Positions 7,634 through 14,688 of a DNA stretch of 64,000 nucleotides are shown here, piece after piece. Each line of letters begins with the position of its first letter. The first letter of the stretch is position 1. A model generated the notes under the pieces. That model worked only from the letters and a program-made list of their open reading frames with translations, searched no databases and was not told where the DNA came from. The stretch spans positions 744,001 to 808,000 of the forward strand of contig CBDFFJ010000005.1 in the NCBI GenBank assembly GCA_965246765.1. Direction: 5' to 3'. Position numbers and translations under genes: made by a program. Origin of the DNA: UBA1952 sp965246765. GTDB lineage: Bacteria; Bacteroidota; Bacteroidia; Chitinophagales; Chitinophagaceae.

Positions 7634-7712
7634 TTCCCCCTTGCGTGTGGGTTTGTGCGGGAGCGAAGGGAGACGTGCGGCGGATTGCGCGCGTGAGCAG
7701 GGGGATGTTCTC
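7634..7712. repeat. Dispersed ~80-bp repeat, copy 1 (second copy 12478-12556)
   Basis: Both copies share TTCCCCCTT at the start, GCGAAGGG.GACGTGCGGC in the middle and GCGTGAGCAGGGGGATGT near the end. They contain CCCCC/GGGGG inverted segments and no open reading frame of note. Confidence 0.7.
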
Positions 7713-7806
7713 AGCGGGTAGGCAAAGCTCAATAGTAATTCTGTCGCTTAAACGGTGCCATCGCCACTGTTGCTTTATAGTAGTGCTGAAGCTTAACCCA
7801 ATAAAA
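7695..7806 (-). repeat. Dispersed leader repeat family, copy 2
   Basis: On the minus strand TTTTATTGGGTTAAGCTT (7806-7789) and GTGGCGATGGCACCGTT (7767-7751) are identical to copy 1 and separated by the same 21-nt distance. The core itself differs, mostly by transitions. ACTATTGAGCTTTG follows. It points towards dgkA. Confidence 0.75.
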
Positions 7807-7840
7807 GTCATCCCCTGTCTTCTGCCCATGGTGAAACCGT

Positions 7841-9202
7841 TCAGCCCTCCCTTTGGTCGTTCAGCCCGGTTTCTGTCTGCCCTTGCGTTGCAGGTTTCTG
7901 CACGCCGTACCAGTCTATCTTCCGCGAGGCGTACATGAGGATGGCGAGGATTACGAAGAGGCCGATGGAGCCGAAGAGGAGGGCGTAGTCTTCCAACTGG
8001 ATGAGGATGTAGATGTAGCCGTAGAGCCCGCCGAGCGCGGCGGTGAAGCCGAGGGCGGTGGCGCCGCTGCGGAAGACGCTCCACACGTAGCATCCGATGA
8101 GGGAGACGGTGGCGACGGCGGCGATGGCGTAGGCGGTGTTGAAGCCGGTGTATTCGGAGATGGAGAGGAGCAGGGTGTAGAAGATGCAGAGCGCGAAGCC
8201 GACGAGGAGGTATTGCAGCGGATGCACCTGGCGCTTTTGCAGGATTTCCAGAAAGAAGAAGACGATGAAGGTGAGCGCAATGAAGAGGATGGCGTACTTG
8301 ACGGAGCGCTCGGTTTTGACGTAGCCATCGGCAGGCTGGATGAGGCGCACGCCGAAGGCGGCGCTTTCTATGCCCACTTTGTTGTCTTTCCAGACCTGCG
8401 GGAAGGCGCGGCTGGAGGAGAGGATTTTCCAGTGCGCGGCGAAGCCGTCTTTGCCGATTTCGGCGCTGGTGTCGGGGAGGTATTTGCCGTCAAAGGCGGG
8501 GTGCGGCCAGGGCGAGCGGAGGCGCACTTCGGTGTTCTTGCCGGTGGGCGTGAAGGAGAGGGCGGCGGAGCCGCGCAGCTTCAGCGAGAGCGTGAAAGCC
8601 GCGCCGGCAGCGGGGTCAAAGGCTACGGGAATAGAGAGGCCGGTGCTGAGCGCGCCGTTTTCGGGCATGCCGGGTTCCAGCTTTCGGACACCGCCGCCGG
8701 GCCAGTTGAGAGTTACTTCTTCTTCCAGTCCGCGCGCGTCGGTGATGCCGAGGAGGATGTGGGCTTCGTTCCAGAAGATGTTTTGCGGCTCAATGCCGAG
8801 GGCCGCGAGTTGCGCGGGCGCAAAGGCACCATCCAACTTCAAAGCGCTCCTGTAAAGCATCACCTGGTAAAGGCTGCGCTTGCGGATTTCAGGCGAGACG
8901 TCGCCGGAAATGCACAAGGTTTCTGGCAGCAGATGCAGCATCTTGCGTTGTGTGATGAGCTTTTCATCGGCACCCTTATACGTGTAGTTATAAGGCACAA
9001 TCAGCACCGGCCCTGTGACGGTTTGAGCGGTAGCCCACTTACTGCTTACTTCTTCCACCACTTGGGTCTGGCGCTCCTGCCGTTCGCGGACGAGGTTGCC
9101 GATGAAGGCGGCGGGAATGAGCATGAGCAGGATGAGGAAGCCGATGAGGAAGCCTTTGATAAGGAGGCGGTTTCGGTCAAGGAAGGAGGTGGTGTTTTCC
9201 AT
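7841..9202 (-). CDS. creD: CreD-like inner membrane protein
   Basis: 453 residues, the usual CreD length. An N-terminal membrane helix (about 15-37) is followed by a large periplasmic domain containing TGPVLIVPY and VRLIQPADGYVKTERSVKYAILF, then five or six C-terminal membrane helices. CreD proteins are linked to envelope stress and beta-lactam or colicin response; the biochemical role is unknown. ATG 9202 (MENTTSFLDRNRL) gives the standard N-terminus. The small winged-helix regulator upstream in the same direction is the usual CreD neighbour in Bacteroidota. The leader is TCCAAC-rich. Confidence 0.95.
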   Translation of the reverse strand: MENTTSFLDRNRLLIKGFLIGFLILLMLIPAAFIGNLVRERQERQTQVVEEVSSKWATAQTVTGPVLIVPYNYTYKGADEKLITQRKMLHLLPETLCISGDVSPEIRKRSLYQVMLYRSALKLDGAFAPAQLAALGIEPQNIFWNEAHILLGITDARGLEEEVTLNWPGGGVRKLEPGMPENGALSTGLSIPVAFDPAAGAAFTLSLKLRGSAALSFTPTGKNTEVRLRSPWPHPAFDGKYLPDTSAEIGKDGFAAHWKILSSSRAFPQVWKDNKVGIESAAFGVRLIQPADGYVKTERSVKYAILFIALTFIVFFFLEILQKRQVHPLQYLLVGFALCIFYTLLLSISEYTGFNTAYAIAAVATVSLIGCYVWSVFRSGATALGFTAALGGLYGYIYILIQLEDYALLFGSIGLFVILAILMYASRKIDWYGVQKPATQGQTETGLNDQREG

Positions 9203-9245
9203 AGTTAGAAGTTGGTGGTTGGAAGTTGGAGGTTGGAGGTGATGA
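9203..9245 (-). repeat. TCCAAC-rich leader repeat before creD
   Basis: The minus strand reads CCTCCAACCTCCAACTTCC then further CCAAC words up to the ATG. It is purine-poor and probably unstructured, and similar to the leaders of the two neighbouring genes. Confidence 0.6.
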
Positions 9246-9373
9246 TTGTTTGATGTAATGATCATAGCGCATCTAAGGCACTAACGCGCTGAATTTTGTC
9301 CGTACGCTTAGCATGTTAGTTGTGTTTAAAAGTGCTTTGAATTTCAAAGTTTATTGAGCAAAAAAATAGCTGC

Positions 9374-9673
9374 TTATCCAAGGCCTTTGATGATTTGCTC
9401 CAGCGCATCCAGGTGCGCGCGGAAGGCTTTCTCGCCGGCTTTGGTGATGGAGTAAAGGGTGTTTGTCTTGCGGCCGATGAAGCCCTTGGAGACTTTGATA
9501 TAGCCGCTTTCTTCTAAAGTCTTCATGTGAGAGGCAAGGTTGCCGTCGGTGACGTCCAGCAGGGTTTTAAGGTCATTGAAGGAATGGCTCTCGGCAACCA
9601 TCAACGCGCTCATGATGCCGATACGAATGCGGCTGTCAAAGACTTTGTTGAGTTGGGCGATGGAGAGGGACAT
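9374..9673 (-). CDS. Winged-helix transcriptional regulator (ArsR/PadR-like, CreD-linked)
   Basis: 99-residue DNA-binding protein with a single winged helix. It has an N-terminal helix with RIRIGIMSALM, recognition helix DLKTLLDVTDGNLASHMKTLEE, then wing YIKVSKGFIGRKTNTLYSITKAG. Small regulators of this kind commonly sit before creD in Bacteroidota and probably control the cluster. The gene lies between a four- to six-helix membrane protein gene (upstream) and creD (downstream), all on the minus strand. Its leader is a TCCAAC-repeat directly before the ATG. Confidence 0.92.
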   Translation of the reverse strand: MSLSIAQLNKVFDSRIRIGIMSALMVAESHSFNDLKTLLDVTDGNLASHMKTLEESGYIKVSKGFIGRKTNTLYSITKAGEKAFRAHLDALEQIIKGLG

Positions 9674-9745
9674 TGTTGGATGCTTCGCGTTGGATGCGCT
9701 TTGCGCGTTGGATGCCTTCGGCGTTGGAAGGTTGTTGGAGGAGTT
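9674..9745 (-). repeat. TCCAAC-rich leader repeat before the CreD-linked regulator
   Basis: The minus strand contains at least five TCCAAC words, including TCCAACGCGAAGCATCCAAC ending next to the ATG at 9673. That 20-mer resembles the end of the dgkA leader. Confidence 0.6.
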
Positions 9746-9800
9746 GAAGAAGCCGGGGAGCGCTATCCTATTAAATTTTGCCTTTTACCTTTTGCCTTTC

Positions 9801-10430
9801 CTAACCATACTTGTTCCACATAACGATACCATAGATGATGTGGAGCAAACCAAAACCGGCGGCGAGGAAAGCTAAGCCATAGTAGGGAACGAACAGCGCA
9901 ATGCATCCAAGCAGCAATTCGCAATAGCCCAGCCAGCGGATTTCAGTAAGCGTGTATTTGCTGCCGTTGATGAGGGCGAGGCCATAGAAGGCGAGACAGG
10001 CAGGCGCGAGGTAAGTGTACAATCCTTCGTAGAGAAACGAAAGGCAGAAGATGCCGCCAATGATAATCGGTATGGCGACTTGTGTCATTAATTCCCGCGC
10101 AGGGCGCGTCCACATTTTTTGGCCGGATGCGGAGGCTTTCCGCCATGTGAAGTAGTAAGCGCCTACAAGGGCTACGAGAAAGGTTGCCGCGCCAAGCAGC
10201 ACGAATGGCGCTACCCCTTCCCACCGTGCAGGCCGCACATCGCGGTAGAAGAAGTAGGGCAGGTGCATTTGCCACGCAATTCCTGCGCTCACCAGAGCCG
10301 TGCAGCCCGCCCAAACGCCGCTCCATCCGCTGAGCGACAAAAAGCGCGTGGAGCGCTCCATCATGGAACGGATGTCGCGGATGTCGGCAAGGGCGTGCAG
10401 CGATTCTTCGGCCATCATTTGTTGCTCCAT
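9801..10430 (-). CDS. Hypothetical membrane protein of the creD neighbourhood
   Basis: 209 residues. A soluble N-terminal helix (about 1-30, ALADIRDIRSMMERSTRFLSLSG) is followed by six predicted membrane helices. No enzymatic motif is visible. It heads a minus-strand set with the winged-helix regulator and creD, so a role in sensing or modulating the same envelope response is plausible but unproven. ATG 10430 and the in-frame ATG codons just after it (MEQQMMAEES) are equivalent choices. Confidence 0.85.
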   Translation of the reverse strand: MEQQMMAEESLHALADIRDIRSMMERSTRFLSLSGWSGVWAGCTALVSAGIAWQMHLPYFFYRDVRPARWEGVAPFVLLGAATFLVALVGAYYFTWRKASASGQKMWTRPARELMTQVAIPIIIGGIFCLSFLYEGLYTYLAPACLAFYGLALINGSKYTLTEIRWLGYCELLLGCIALFVPYYGLAFLAAGFGLLHIIYGIVMWNKYG

Positions 10431-10534
10431 GGGGAAAGTGCTTTGTGGGACAAAGTAAATGAAGCGAAGCGGTAATGTGGCTTTTGGTGGGTTGGAAATT
10501 ATTGTTAAAGGAAATTTCTACGAGTAAAGCTGCC

Positions 10535-10628
10535 GTCATTGCGAAGAGGCTTTGCGACGAAGCAACCTGCATATAACACAAGCGGGTACATAAGCTGTGC
10601 GGGTTGCTTTGCTATCGCTCGCAATGAC
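10535..10628. repeat. REP-like palindrome (GTCATTGCGA family)
   Basis: Outer arms are GTCATTGCGA (10535-10544) and TCGCAATGAC (10619-10628). Inner arms AAGCAACC (10560-10567) and GGTTGCTT (10602-10609) enclose a further imperfect stem. This type of palindrome is common in bacterial intergenic DNA. It fills most of the divergent-side gap 10431-10673. Confidence 0.85.
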
Positions 10629-10673
10629 AAGCCTTGTTAAGCCTGAAAAGCATTCGCGCCTCAGCTGTAGAAA

Positions 10674-11468
10674 TTATTTCTTACTAACCAAACTGCTCGC
10701 CGCATTCCGCAGCTTATCATAGCCCATCAAATCCACCTTCACACTCCCAATCTGTATCGGCGAATCAATGCGCACCGGCAGATGATTCGCATCATCGCTC
10801 ACCCACACGAACATCTTCTCGCCGCCCGTAAAAATGCTGCCCTGAATCAGCAGCGGCGCAATCTTAATCGTCTTAAAAGTGCCGTAGCGCGTGGTGATTT
10901 CTTCCTTGCCAATGTAGCGGATGTACAGGTTATAAACCTTGTCGTCCAAAAACATATTGAAAGGAATCTTCGCGCCCGGCTTGTAAGCATCATAGTTGAT
11001 GTTGCGCGCGTAATAAATCGCCGACAGCACATCCTGAATGCACTTCGGTACATTGAAAATCCCGTCCGTGCTCACCGCCTGCCCGATGGCCTGATTGAAG
11101 ACGACATTGTTGTAAATCTTAAAGCCGCCCTCATTCACATTGCGCACAAACTTCAGCGGCTGCATAGTCGCCGCATCGACCCAGCTCTCATACTTGTCGC
11201 GCACCTTGTAAAACCACTCGTAGCTCTTCAGCGTCTTGCCGTCGCCCACAATGTGATAGACCTTCTTCCCATTCATCTGCTCCAGCGACACATTAAACGT
11301 CGCCTCGCCCGCGCCAATCCAGATGCGGCCCGCATTGTACCAGACCTTGAAGTAAAGCTGCTCGCCCTCCGCAAAAGCCGTGTTCTTATTGTTGCAAAAC
11401 TCGGTCTGCGCAAACAAAGCATTGGTCGCGAAGCAGATGTGAAACAGAAGCAGAAAAGCCTTCTTCAT
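10674..11468 (-). CDS. Secreted DUF3108 protein
   Basis: 264 residues with a Sec signal peptide (MKKAFLLLFHICFATNALFAQ, cleavage after about residue 21), so periplasmic or outer-membrane associated. The body fits DUF3108: GEQLYFKVWYNAGRIWIGAGEATFNV, KSYEWFYKVRDKYESWVD and a C-terminal MFVWVSDDANHLPVRI. The function is unknown. ATG 11468 gives the signal peptide at the N-terminus; the longer frame adds six residues before it. A TACATTTG -7 element lies about 70 bases upstream. Confidence 0.92.
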   Translation of the reverse strand: MKKAFLLLFHICFATNALFAQTEFCNNKNTAFAEGEQLYFKVWYNAGRIWIGAGEATFNVSLEQMNGKKVYHIVGDGKTLKSYEWFYKVRDKYESWVDAATMQPLKFVRNVNEGGFKIYNNVVFNQAIGQAVSTDGIFNVPKCIQDVLSAIYYARNINYDAYKPGAKIPFNMFLDDKVYNLYIRYIGKEEITTRYGTFKTIKIAPLLIQGSIFTGGEKMFVWVSDDANHLPVRIDSPIQIGSVKVDLMGYDKLRNAASSLVSKK

Positions 11469-11533
11469 ATAGCTCAGCCCGTTCAAATATCATTCCGTCC
11501 TGAAAAAGCGGCCCTTCTTTCCGAAATGATTAC

Positions 11534-11541
11534 CAAATGTA
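11534..11541 (-). promoter_or_regulatory. Possible -7 element for the DUF3108 gene
   Basis: The minus strand reads TACATTTG, an exact match to the Bacteroidota TAnnTTTG element, 66-73 bases before the start codon. No clear TTTG -33 box was found at the right distance. Confidence 0.45.
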
Positions 11542-11568
11542 GTGGTGTCAGCCTGAGCTTGCCGGAGG

Positions 11569-11670
11569 GTTATTGAGTCAGGGTTCGGTTCGCTCCCGGT
11601 CTTCCGTTGCGTCGCACATTGAGAGGTTCGTTAGTCTGTTTAGCTTTTCGCATGGGATGTATATTCGTTG
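11569..11670 (+). repeat. Dispersed leader repeat family, copy A
   Basis: Blocks are TTATTGAG, CCGTTGCGTCGCAC, TTCGTTAGTCTGTTTAGCTTTT and then TGTATATTCG, the last also found after copy 1. It precedes the orphan gene at 11712 on the same strand. Confidence 0.7.
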
Positions 11671-11711
11671 GCGACCGCTTTGCAATATTCTTCAAAACAA
11701 AGTAATCACCT

Positions 11712-12152
11712 ATGGAAACACAAAGCAATCCTGTCCATCACCAAGTAATCTCGGCATTTCAGGAAGAGTTTTCTTTCATCAAAGACAAGTTTGAAATCAT
11801 GAATTTGTTGCCGAAAGGGGTGCATATGAATGAGAAGGAAATTGAGGAGATTAAGTTGCCGTCGCCAGAGAATAATATGGTGTGGCATCCCGGCGTCTAT
11901 GTATTCATTGCCAACGACAAGGTATATAGGGTTGGTGTAAGCATAAATAACAGCCGGGCAAGGGTTTTACAGCATTTAAAAGCTTGCACTCACTACAATA
12001 GTCATCAGGTTTGGCATCTTAATAAGCATGAGGACAGAGCGATTCTGTTGTTCAACGTCAAGAATTCATCCGACCGACATTGGCTGCTCGCTTTGGAAGT
12101 GTTCTTAGAAACAAAGTTTCTTCCCTTAATTCCGGCAAAGCGGAAGGGCTAA
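11712..12152 (+). CDS. Hypothetical protein, possible divergent GIY-YIG fold
   Basis: 146 residues, AT-richer than its surroundings. The stretch GVYVFIANDKVYRVGVSINNSRARVLQHL resembles a GIY-YIG nuclease core: GVY for GIY, YRVG for YIG, then an Arg-containing helix and His. A later LLALEVFLE could supply the metal-binding glutamate. The resemblance is by eye and the second motif is not canonical, so activity is uncertain. It stands alone between a dispersed leader repeat and a palindromic repeat, which suggests an acquired gene. Confidence 0.65.
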   Translation: METQSNPVHHQVISAFQEEFSFIKDKFEIMNLLPKGVHMNEKEIEEIKLPSPENNMVWHPGVYVFIANDKVYRVGVSINNSRARVLQHLKACTHYNSHQVWHLNKHEDRAILLFNVKNSSDRHWLLALEVFLETKFLPLIPAKRKG

Positions 12153-12199
12153 TATTCTACTTGTGTAGGGCCGTTAATACATAACGTGGGCAGATAATC

Positions 12200-12280
12200 C
12201 GTAGGGGCGCGGACTTGTGCCCGCCCATCGCCATCATACGCGCACAACTCGCAGGGCGGCCACAAGGGCACGCCCCTACG
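12200..12280. repeat. GTAGGGGCG-type palindromic repeat
   Basis: Outer arms are CGTAGGGGCG (12200-12209) and CGCCCCTACG (12271-12280). Inner arms are CTTGTG-c-CCGCCC (12214-12226) and GGGCGG-c-CACAAG (12254-12266). It forms a long interrupted hairpin of a family seen in many unrelated bacteria. Confidence 0.85.
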
Positions 12281-12337
12281 TAACATACAACCGCATCACA
12301 ATCAGCGCCCACACAATCCACATTGCTCGCCCGATCT

Positions 12338-12409
12338 TTTGTCATTCCGTAGGAATCTGTTTGTAGCTGTGCATGCTCATGGCCGAACAGATTCCTACGG
12401 AATGACAAA
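12338..12409. repeat. TTTGTCATTCC palindrome, empty copy 2
   Basis: Perfect 24-bp arms at 12338-12361 and 12386-12409, identical in sequence to those of copy 1, with a 24-nt loop differing at a few positions. It is preceded by GCTCGCCCGATC and followed by GTTGCTG. Confidence 0.9.
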
Positions 12410-12477
12410 GTTGCTGTAAGCAGATACTTGAAGCGCCTCGGACTACTGCAAGGTGCCCACCACCGCCCCGCTCCGAT

Positions 12478-12556
12478 TTCCCCCTTTGCGCGCAGCCGTT
12501 GCGGGCGGCGAAGGGGGACGTGCGGCAGCCCTACGCGTGAGCAGGGGGATGTCGCT
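12478..12556. repeat. Dispersed ~80-bp repeat, copy 2
   Basis: Matches the copy at 7634-7712 in blocks (TTCCCCCTT, GCGAAGGGGGACGTGCGGC, GCGTGAGCAGGGGGATGT). It ends just before the stop of the flippase-like gene on the other strand. Confidence 0.7.
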
Positions 12557-12567
12557 CCTGCCACACC

Positions 12568-13503
12568 TCACCGCCCCCGCCGAAAGAAAAGCCCCGCCCC
12601 CACCAGCGAAGGCAGCACCAGATTCACACACCAAAGCACAAACGCCGCCGCCGCAATCCCCGCCACATTCCCCGAATATGCGTTGAAGAGAAAAAGCGAA
12701 ACCGTCCCGCGAATGCCCAATTCAGCAAGCGCGATGGACGGAATTATTGCCATCGCCCAAAAGAAAAGCGTACAAAGCAGCAAGCCTTCGCCAGGCGGCA
12801 GCGGAATGCCTTGCCAGCGCAGCAGCAGCCAATACTGCGTCGTATAAACCGCAAAGCGGGTCAGCGAGATAGCGAGGATGATGATTTGCTCCCGGACGGA
12901 AAAGCGATAAAGCAGCCGTCCCCACAAGTGCAGCTTGCGCAGCCAGCGAATGCCCTCAATGCGCGGCGCCCAGCGCTCAAAGGAAAAATAAAGCGAGCCA
13001 AGCGCCAGCGTAAAAAGCGCCGTGCCAAGCAAGACCAGCTCGTAAAGCATCTGCGGATGCCGGAGGTAATAAAAGCTCAGGCCCGCCAGCCCCGCAATCA
13101 TCAGCGCCAGCATCTGCGAGCAGGCTCCCAGCACCGAAACCGACAGCAGCCGCGTACTGTTGTGCTCCTTCAGCAGCATGATGCGCGCCGGATATTCGCC
13201 GATGCGGTTGGGCGTAATCAGCGAGGCGGCAATGCCCGACAACACGCTGCCTGCGGCGTGCAAAAATGAAATCGGCGATGCTGTCGCGACGAGGCGCTGC
13301 CATTTGCCGCTTTCCAGTGCGAGGTTGAGCGGCAGGAGCACAAGGGCCGCAAAAAAATAGCCTTCCGTGCCGCCCGGCCAAAAGTGGAAAGCCGTGCCGG
13401 TAGCAAGCTGCGCGCTGATTTGCCGGTACAGATGCCATAATAGCAAAGCCATAACGACGATGCCCGCCGCCCACTTCCACTTCTTGGCTTTAGCTTTGTC
13501 CAC
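12568..13503 (-). CDS. Lysylphosphatidylglycerol synthase/flippase-type membrane protein (UPF0104)
   Basis: 311 residues with about eight membrane helices. The family signature is near residues 90-125: SLITPNRIGEYPARIMLLKE, then a second conserved segment with ALAELGIRGTVSLF near the end. Related proteins flip lysyl-lipids or glycolipids, but many Bacteroidota members are uncharacterised. A GTG at 13503 (VDKAKAKKWKW) was chosen because any longer form would overlap conserved ruvC codons on the other strand. That leaves a 19-base divergent gap. Confidence 0.85.
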   Translation of the reverse strand: MDKAKAKKWKWAAGIVVMALLLWHLYRQISAQLATGTAFHFWPGGTEGYFFAALVLLPLNLALESGKWQRLVATASPISFLHAAGSVLSGIAASLITPNRIGEYPARIMLLKEHNSTRLLSVSVLGACSQMLALMIAGLAGLSFYYLRHPQMLYELVLLGTALFTLALGSLYFSFERWAPRIEGIRWLRKLHLWGRLLYRFSVREQIIILAISLTRFAVYTTQYWLLLRWQGIPLPPGEGLLLCTLFFWAMAIIPSIALAELGIRGTVSLFLFNAYSGNVAGIAAAAFVLWCVNLVLPSLVGAGLFFRRGR

Positions 13504-13522
13504 GATGAAGCCCGCAACCGTG

Positions 13523-14107
13523 ATGTCAGAAGGAGTAATTCTTGGGATAGACCCCGGCACCCTGTTCATGGGTTACGGGCTGATTGCGGTGCGTAAAAAT
13601 AGCGTTAGCCTTATAGAAATGGGCGTCTTACGCCTTGCGCGGCACAAAGACCATGCGGAAAGACTGCGGCTCATCTACACCACCATTGAGGGCCTCATCC
13701 AAACGTTTAAGCCAAGCTGCGCAGCGATTGAAGCGCCGTTTTTCGGTAAGAATGTTCAGTCCATGCTTAAGCTGGGCCGCGCCCAGGGTGTAGCCATCGC
13801 AGCGGCCACGGTGAACGGTTTGGAAGCCATTGAATACTCGCCCAACAAGGTCAAGCAAAGCATCACCGGCCGCGGCCACGCTACCAAAGAACAGGTTTGG
13901 GAGATGCTCAAAAACATCCTGAACCTCAGCGACGGCATCCCCGATTCGCACGACGCCACGGACGCGCTGGCGGTGGCGCTCTGCCACCATTTTCAATCCA
14001 GGCTGCCGGTGGAAATGCACGCTACGCTGACTACAGAAAAGAAGCGGCGGAGCAAGAAGGCAGACTGGGCGCAGTTTGCGGCGGCGAATCCGGAGCGGGT
14101 GGGATAG
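13523..14107 (+). CDS. ruvC: Holliday junction resolvase RuvC
   Basis: 194-residue endonuclease that cuts Holliday junctions with RuvAB during recombination. Catalytic acidic residues are visible: Asp10 in GIDPGT, Glu70 in IEAPFF, and Asp144/Asp147 in DSHDATDALAVALCHH. ATG 13523 (MSEGVILGIDPG) matches the family N-terminus; the open frame continues upstream only because it is antisense to the divergent membrane-protein gene. ruvA and ruvB are not nearby. Confidence 0.97.
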   Translation: MSEGVILGIDPGTLFMGYGLIAVRKNSVSLIEMGVLRLARHKDHAERLRLIYTTIEGLIQTFKPSCAAIEAPFFGKNVQSMLKLGRAQGVAIAAATVNGLEAIEYSPNKVKQSITGRGHATKEQVWEMLKNILNLSDGIPDSHDATDALAVALCHHFQSRLPVEMHATLTTEKKRRSKKADWAQFAAANPERVG

Positions 14108-14111
14108 ATAG

Positions 14112-14160
14112 CTTTCCCAATCTTTGTCGTTCCTCAGAAATACATTCGCCCGCATCAAAC
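14112..14160. repeat. Degenerate direct copy of the TTTGTCATTCC repeat arm
   Basis: CTTTCCCAATCTTTGTCGTTCCTCAG with following text resembles the left arm of the GIY-YIG element 55 bases downstream (CTTTCCCAGACTTTGTCATT...). It is a direct, partly decayed duplicate. Confidence 0.65.
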
Positions 14161-14173
14161 GAGTTCTTTCCCA

Positions 14174-14688
14174 GACTTTGTCATTCCTCAGGAATCTATT
14201 CTCTCGCAGCGAATGGGCTGCTCGCTCAAGCCAATGCGCCAATTCAGATTCTGGACATACATCCTCACGAACTGGAACAAAACGGCGCTTTATACCGGCG
14301 TCACCAATGACTTGGCAGCACGCTTGGTAGAGCATTGGATTGGAAAAGAAGGAAGTTTCACCACACGCTACAAGGTGCATTATCTGGTGTGGAGTGAAGA
14401 AACGAAGTATGGCCTCAACGGGATAGACCGTGAGAAGGAAATAAAAAAGTGGCCAAGAGAGCCTAAGAACGATTTGATAGCAGCGGTAAACCCTGCTTGG
14501 CTATTTTGGAACAGCGATGTCTTGGGTAACTGGCCGCCTACCGAAGCACAGATAGAAGCTGTAAAGGAGCGGTGGCGTAAAGAGGAAGCCGGATTGATTG
14601 ATGACCCGCTGTCGTTTTTGAGGCAGGTACAGGTTCCGGGGTAGCACATTCGCTGCGAGAGAATAGATTCCTGAGGAATGACAAAGTC
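14174..14688 (+). mobile_element. Candidate GIY-YIG nuclease/palindrome element
   Basis: Perfect 42-bp inverted repeats at 14174-14215 and 14647-14688 (arm begins GACTTTGTCATTCCTCAGG) bracket a single GIY-YIG nuclease gene. The arm core TTTGTCATTCC..AGGAATCT is shared with empty palindromes at 7084-7155 and 12338-12409. The downstream flank GACAAAGTCGCTGAATT is shared exactly with a decayed copy ending near 57111. Mobility is inferred, not shown. Confidence 0.65.
14234..14644 (+). CDS. GIY-YIG nuclease family protein
   Basis: 136 residues from ATG 14234 (MRQFRFWTYILTN). The GIY-YIG core is clear: TYILTNWNKTALYTGVTNDL (YIL and YTG motifs), an Arg two turns later, His-containing LAARLVEHW, the Glu of REKEIKKW, and a terminal NPAW. 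This is the YhbQ/URI-like single-domain class. A C-terminal extension of about 45 residues runs almost into the right-hand inverted repeat; the stop lies 2 bases before it. Frames starting at 14213 would begin inside the left repeat. It probably nicks or cuts DNA, and may act on the flanking palindrome. Confidence 0.88.
   Translation: MRQFRFWTYILTNWNKTALYTGVTNDLAARLVEHWIGKEGSFTTRYKVHYLVWSEETKYGLNGIDREKEIKKWPREPKNDLIAAVNPAWLFWNSDVLGNWPPTEAQIEAVKERWRKEEAGLIDDPLSFLRQVQVPG

Larger units (their letters stand above)
12153..12502. other. Gene-free gap made of palindromic repeats
   Basis: The stretch between the orphan at 11712 and the flippase-like gene holds three separate repeats (12200-12280, 12338-12409, 12478-12556) almost end to end. 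Open frames in it are antisense or repeat-derived and show no protein-like features. Confidence 0.7.

Noticed and set aside
7853..9208. 451-residue plus-strand reading frame
   Set aside because: It is antisense to creD, rich in Gly/Glu/Ala/Val from the GC-biased complement and has no domain or membrane pattern, whereas creD on the other strand is complete and convincing.
12428..12847. 139-residue plus-strand frame over the repeat gap
   Set aside because: It begins in repeat DNA and continues antisense to the flippase-like gene; proline/arginine-rich shadow composition.
13367..13522. N-terminal extension of RuvC
   Set aside because: The extra residues are antisense to the membrane-protein gene and the family N-terminus starts at 13523.
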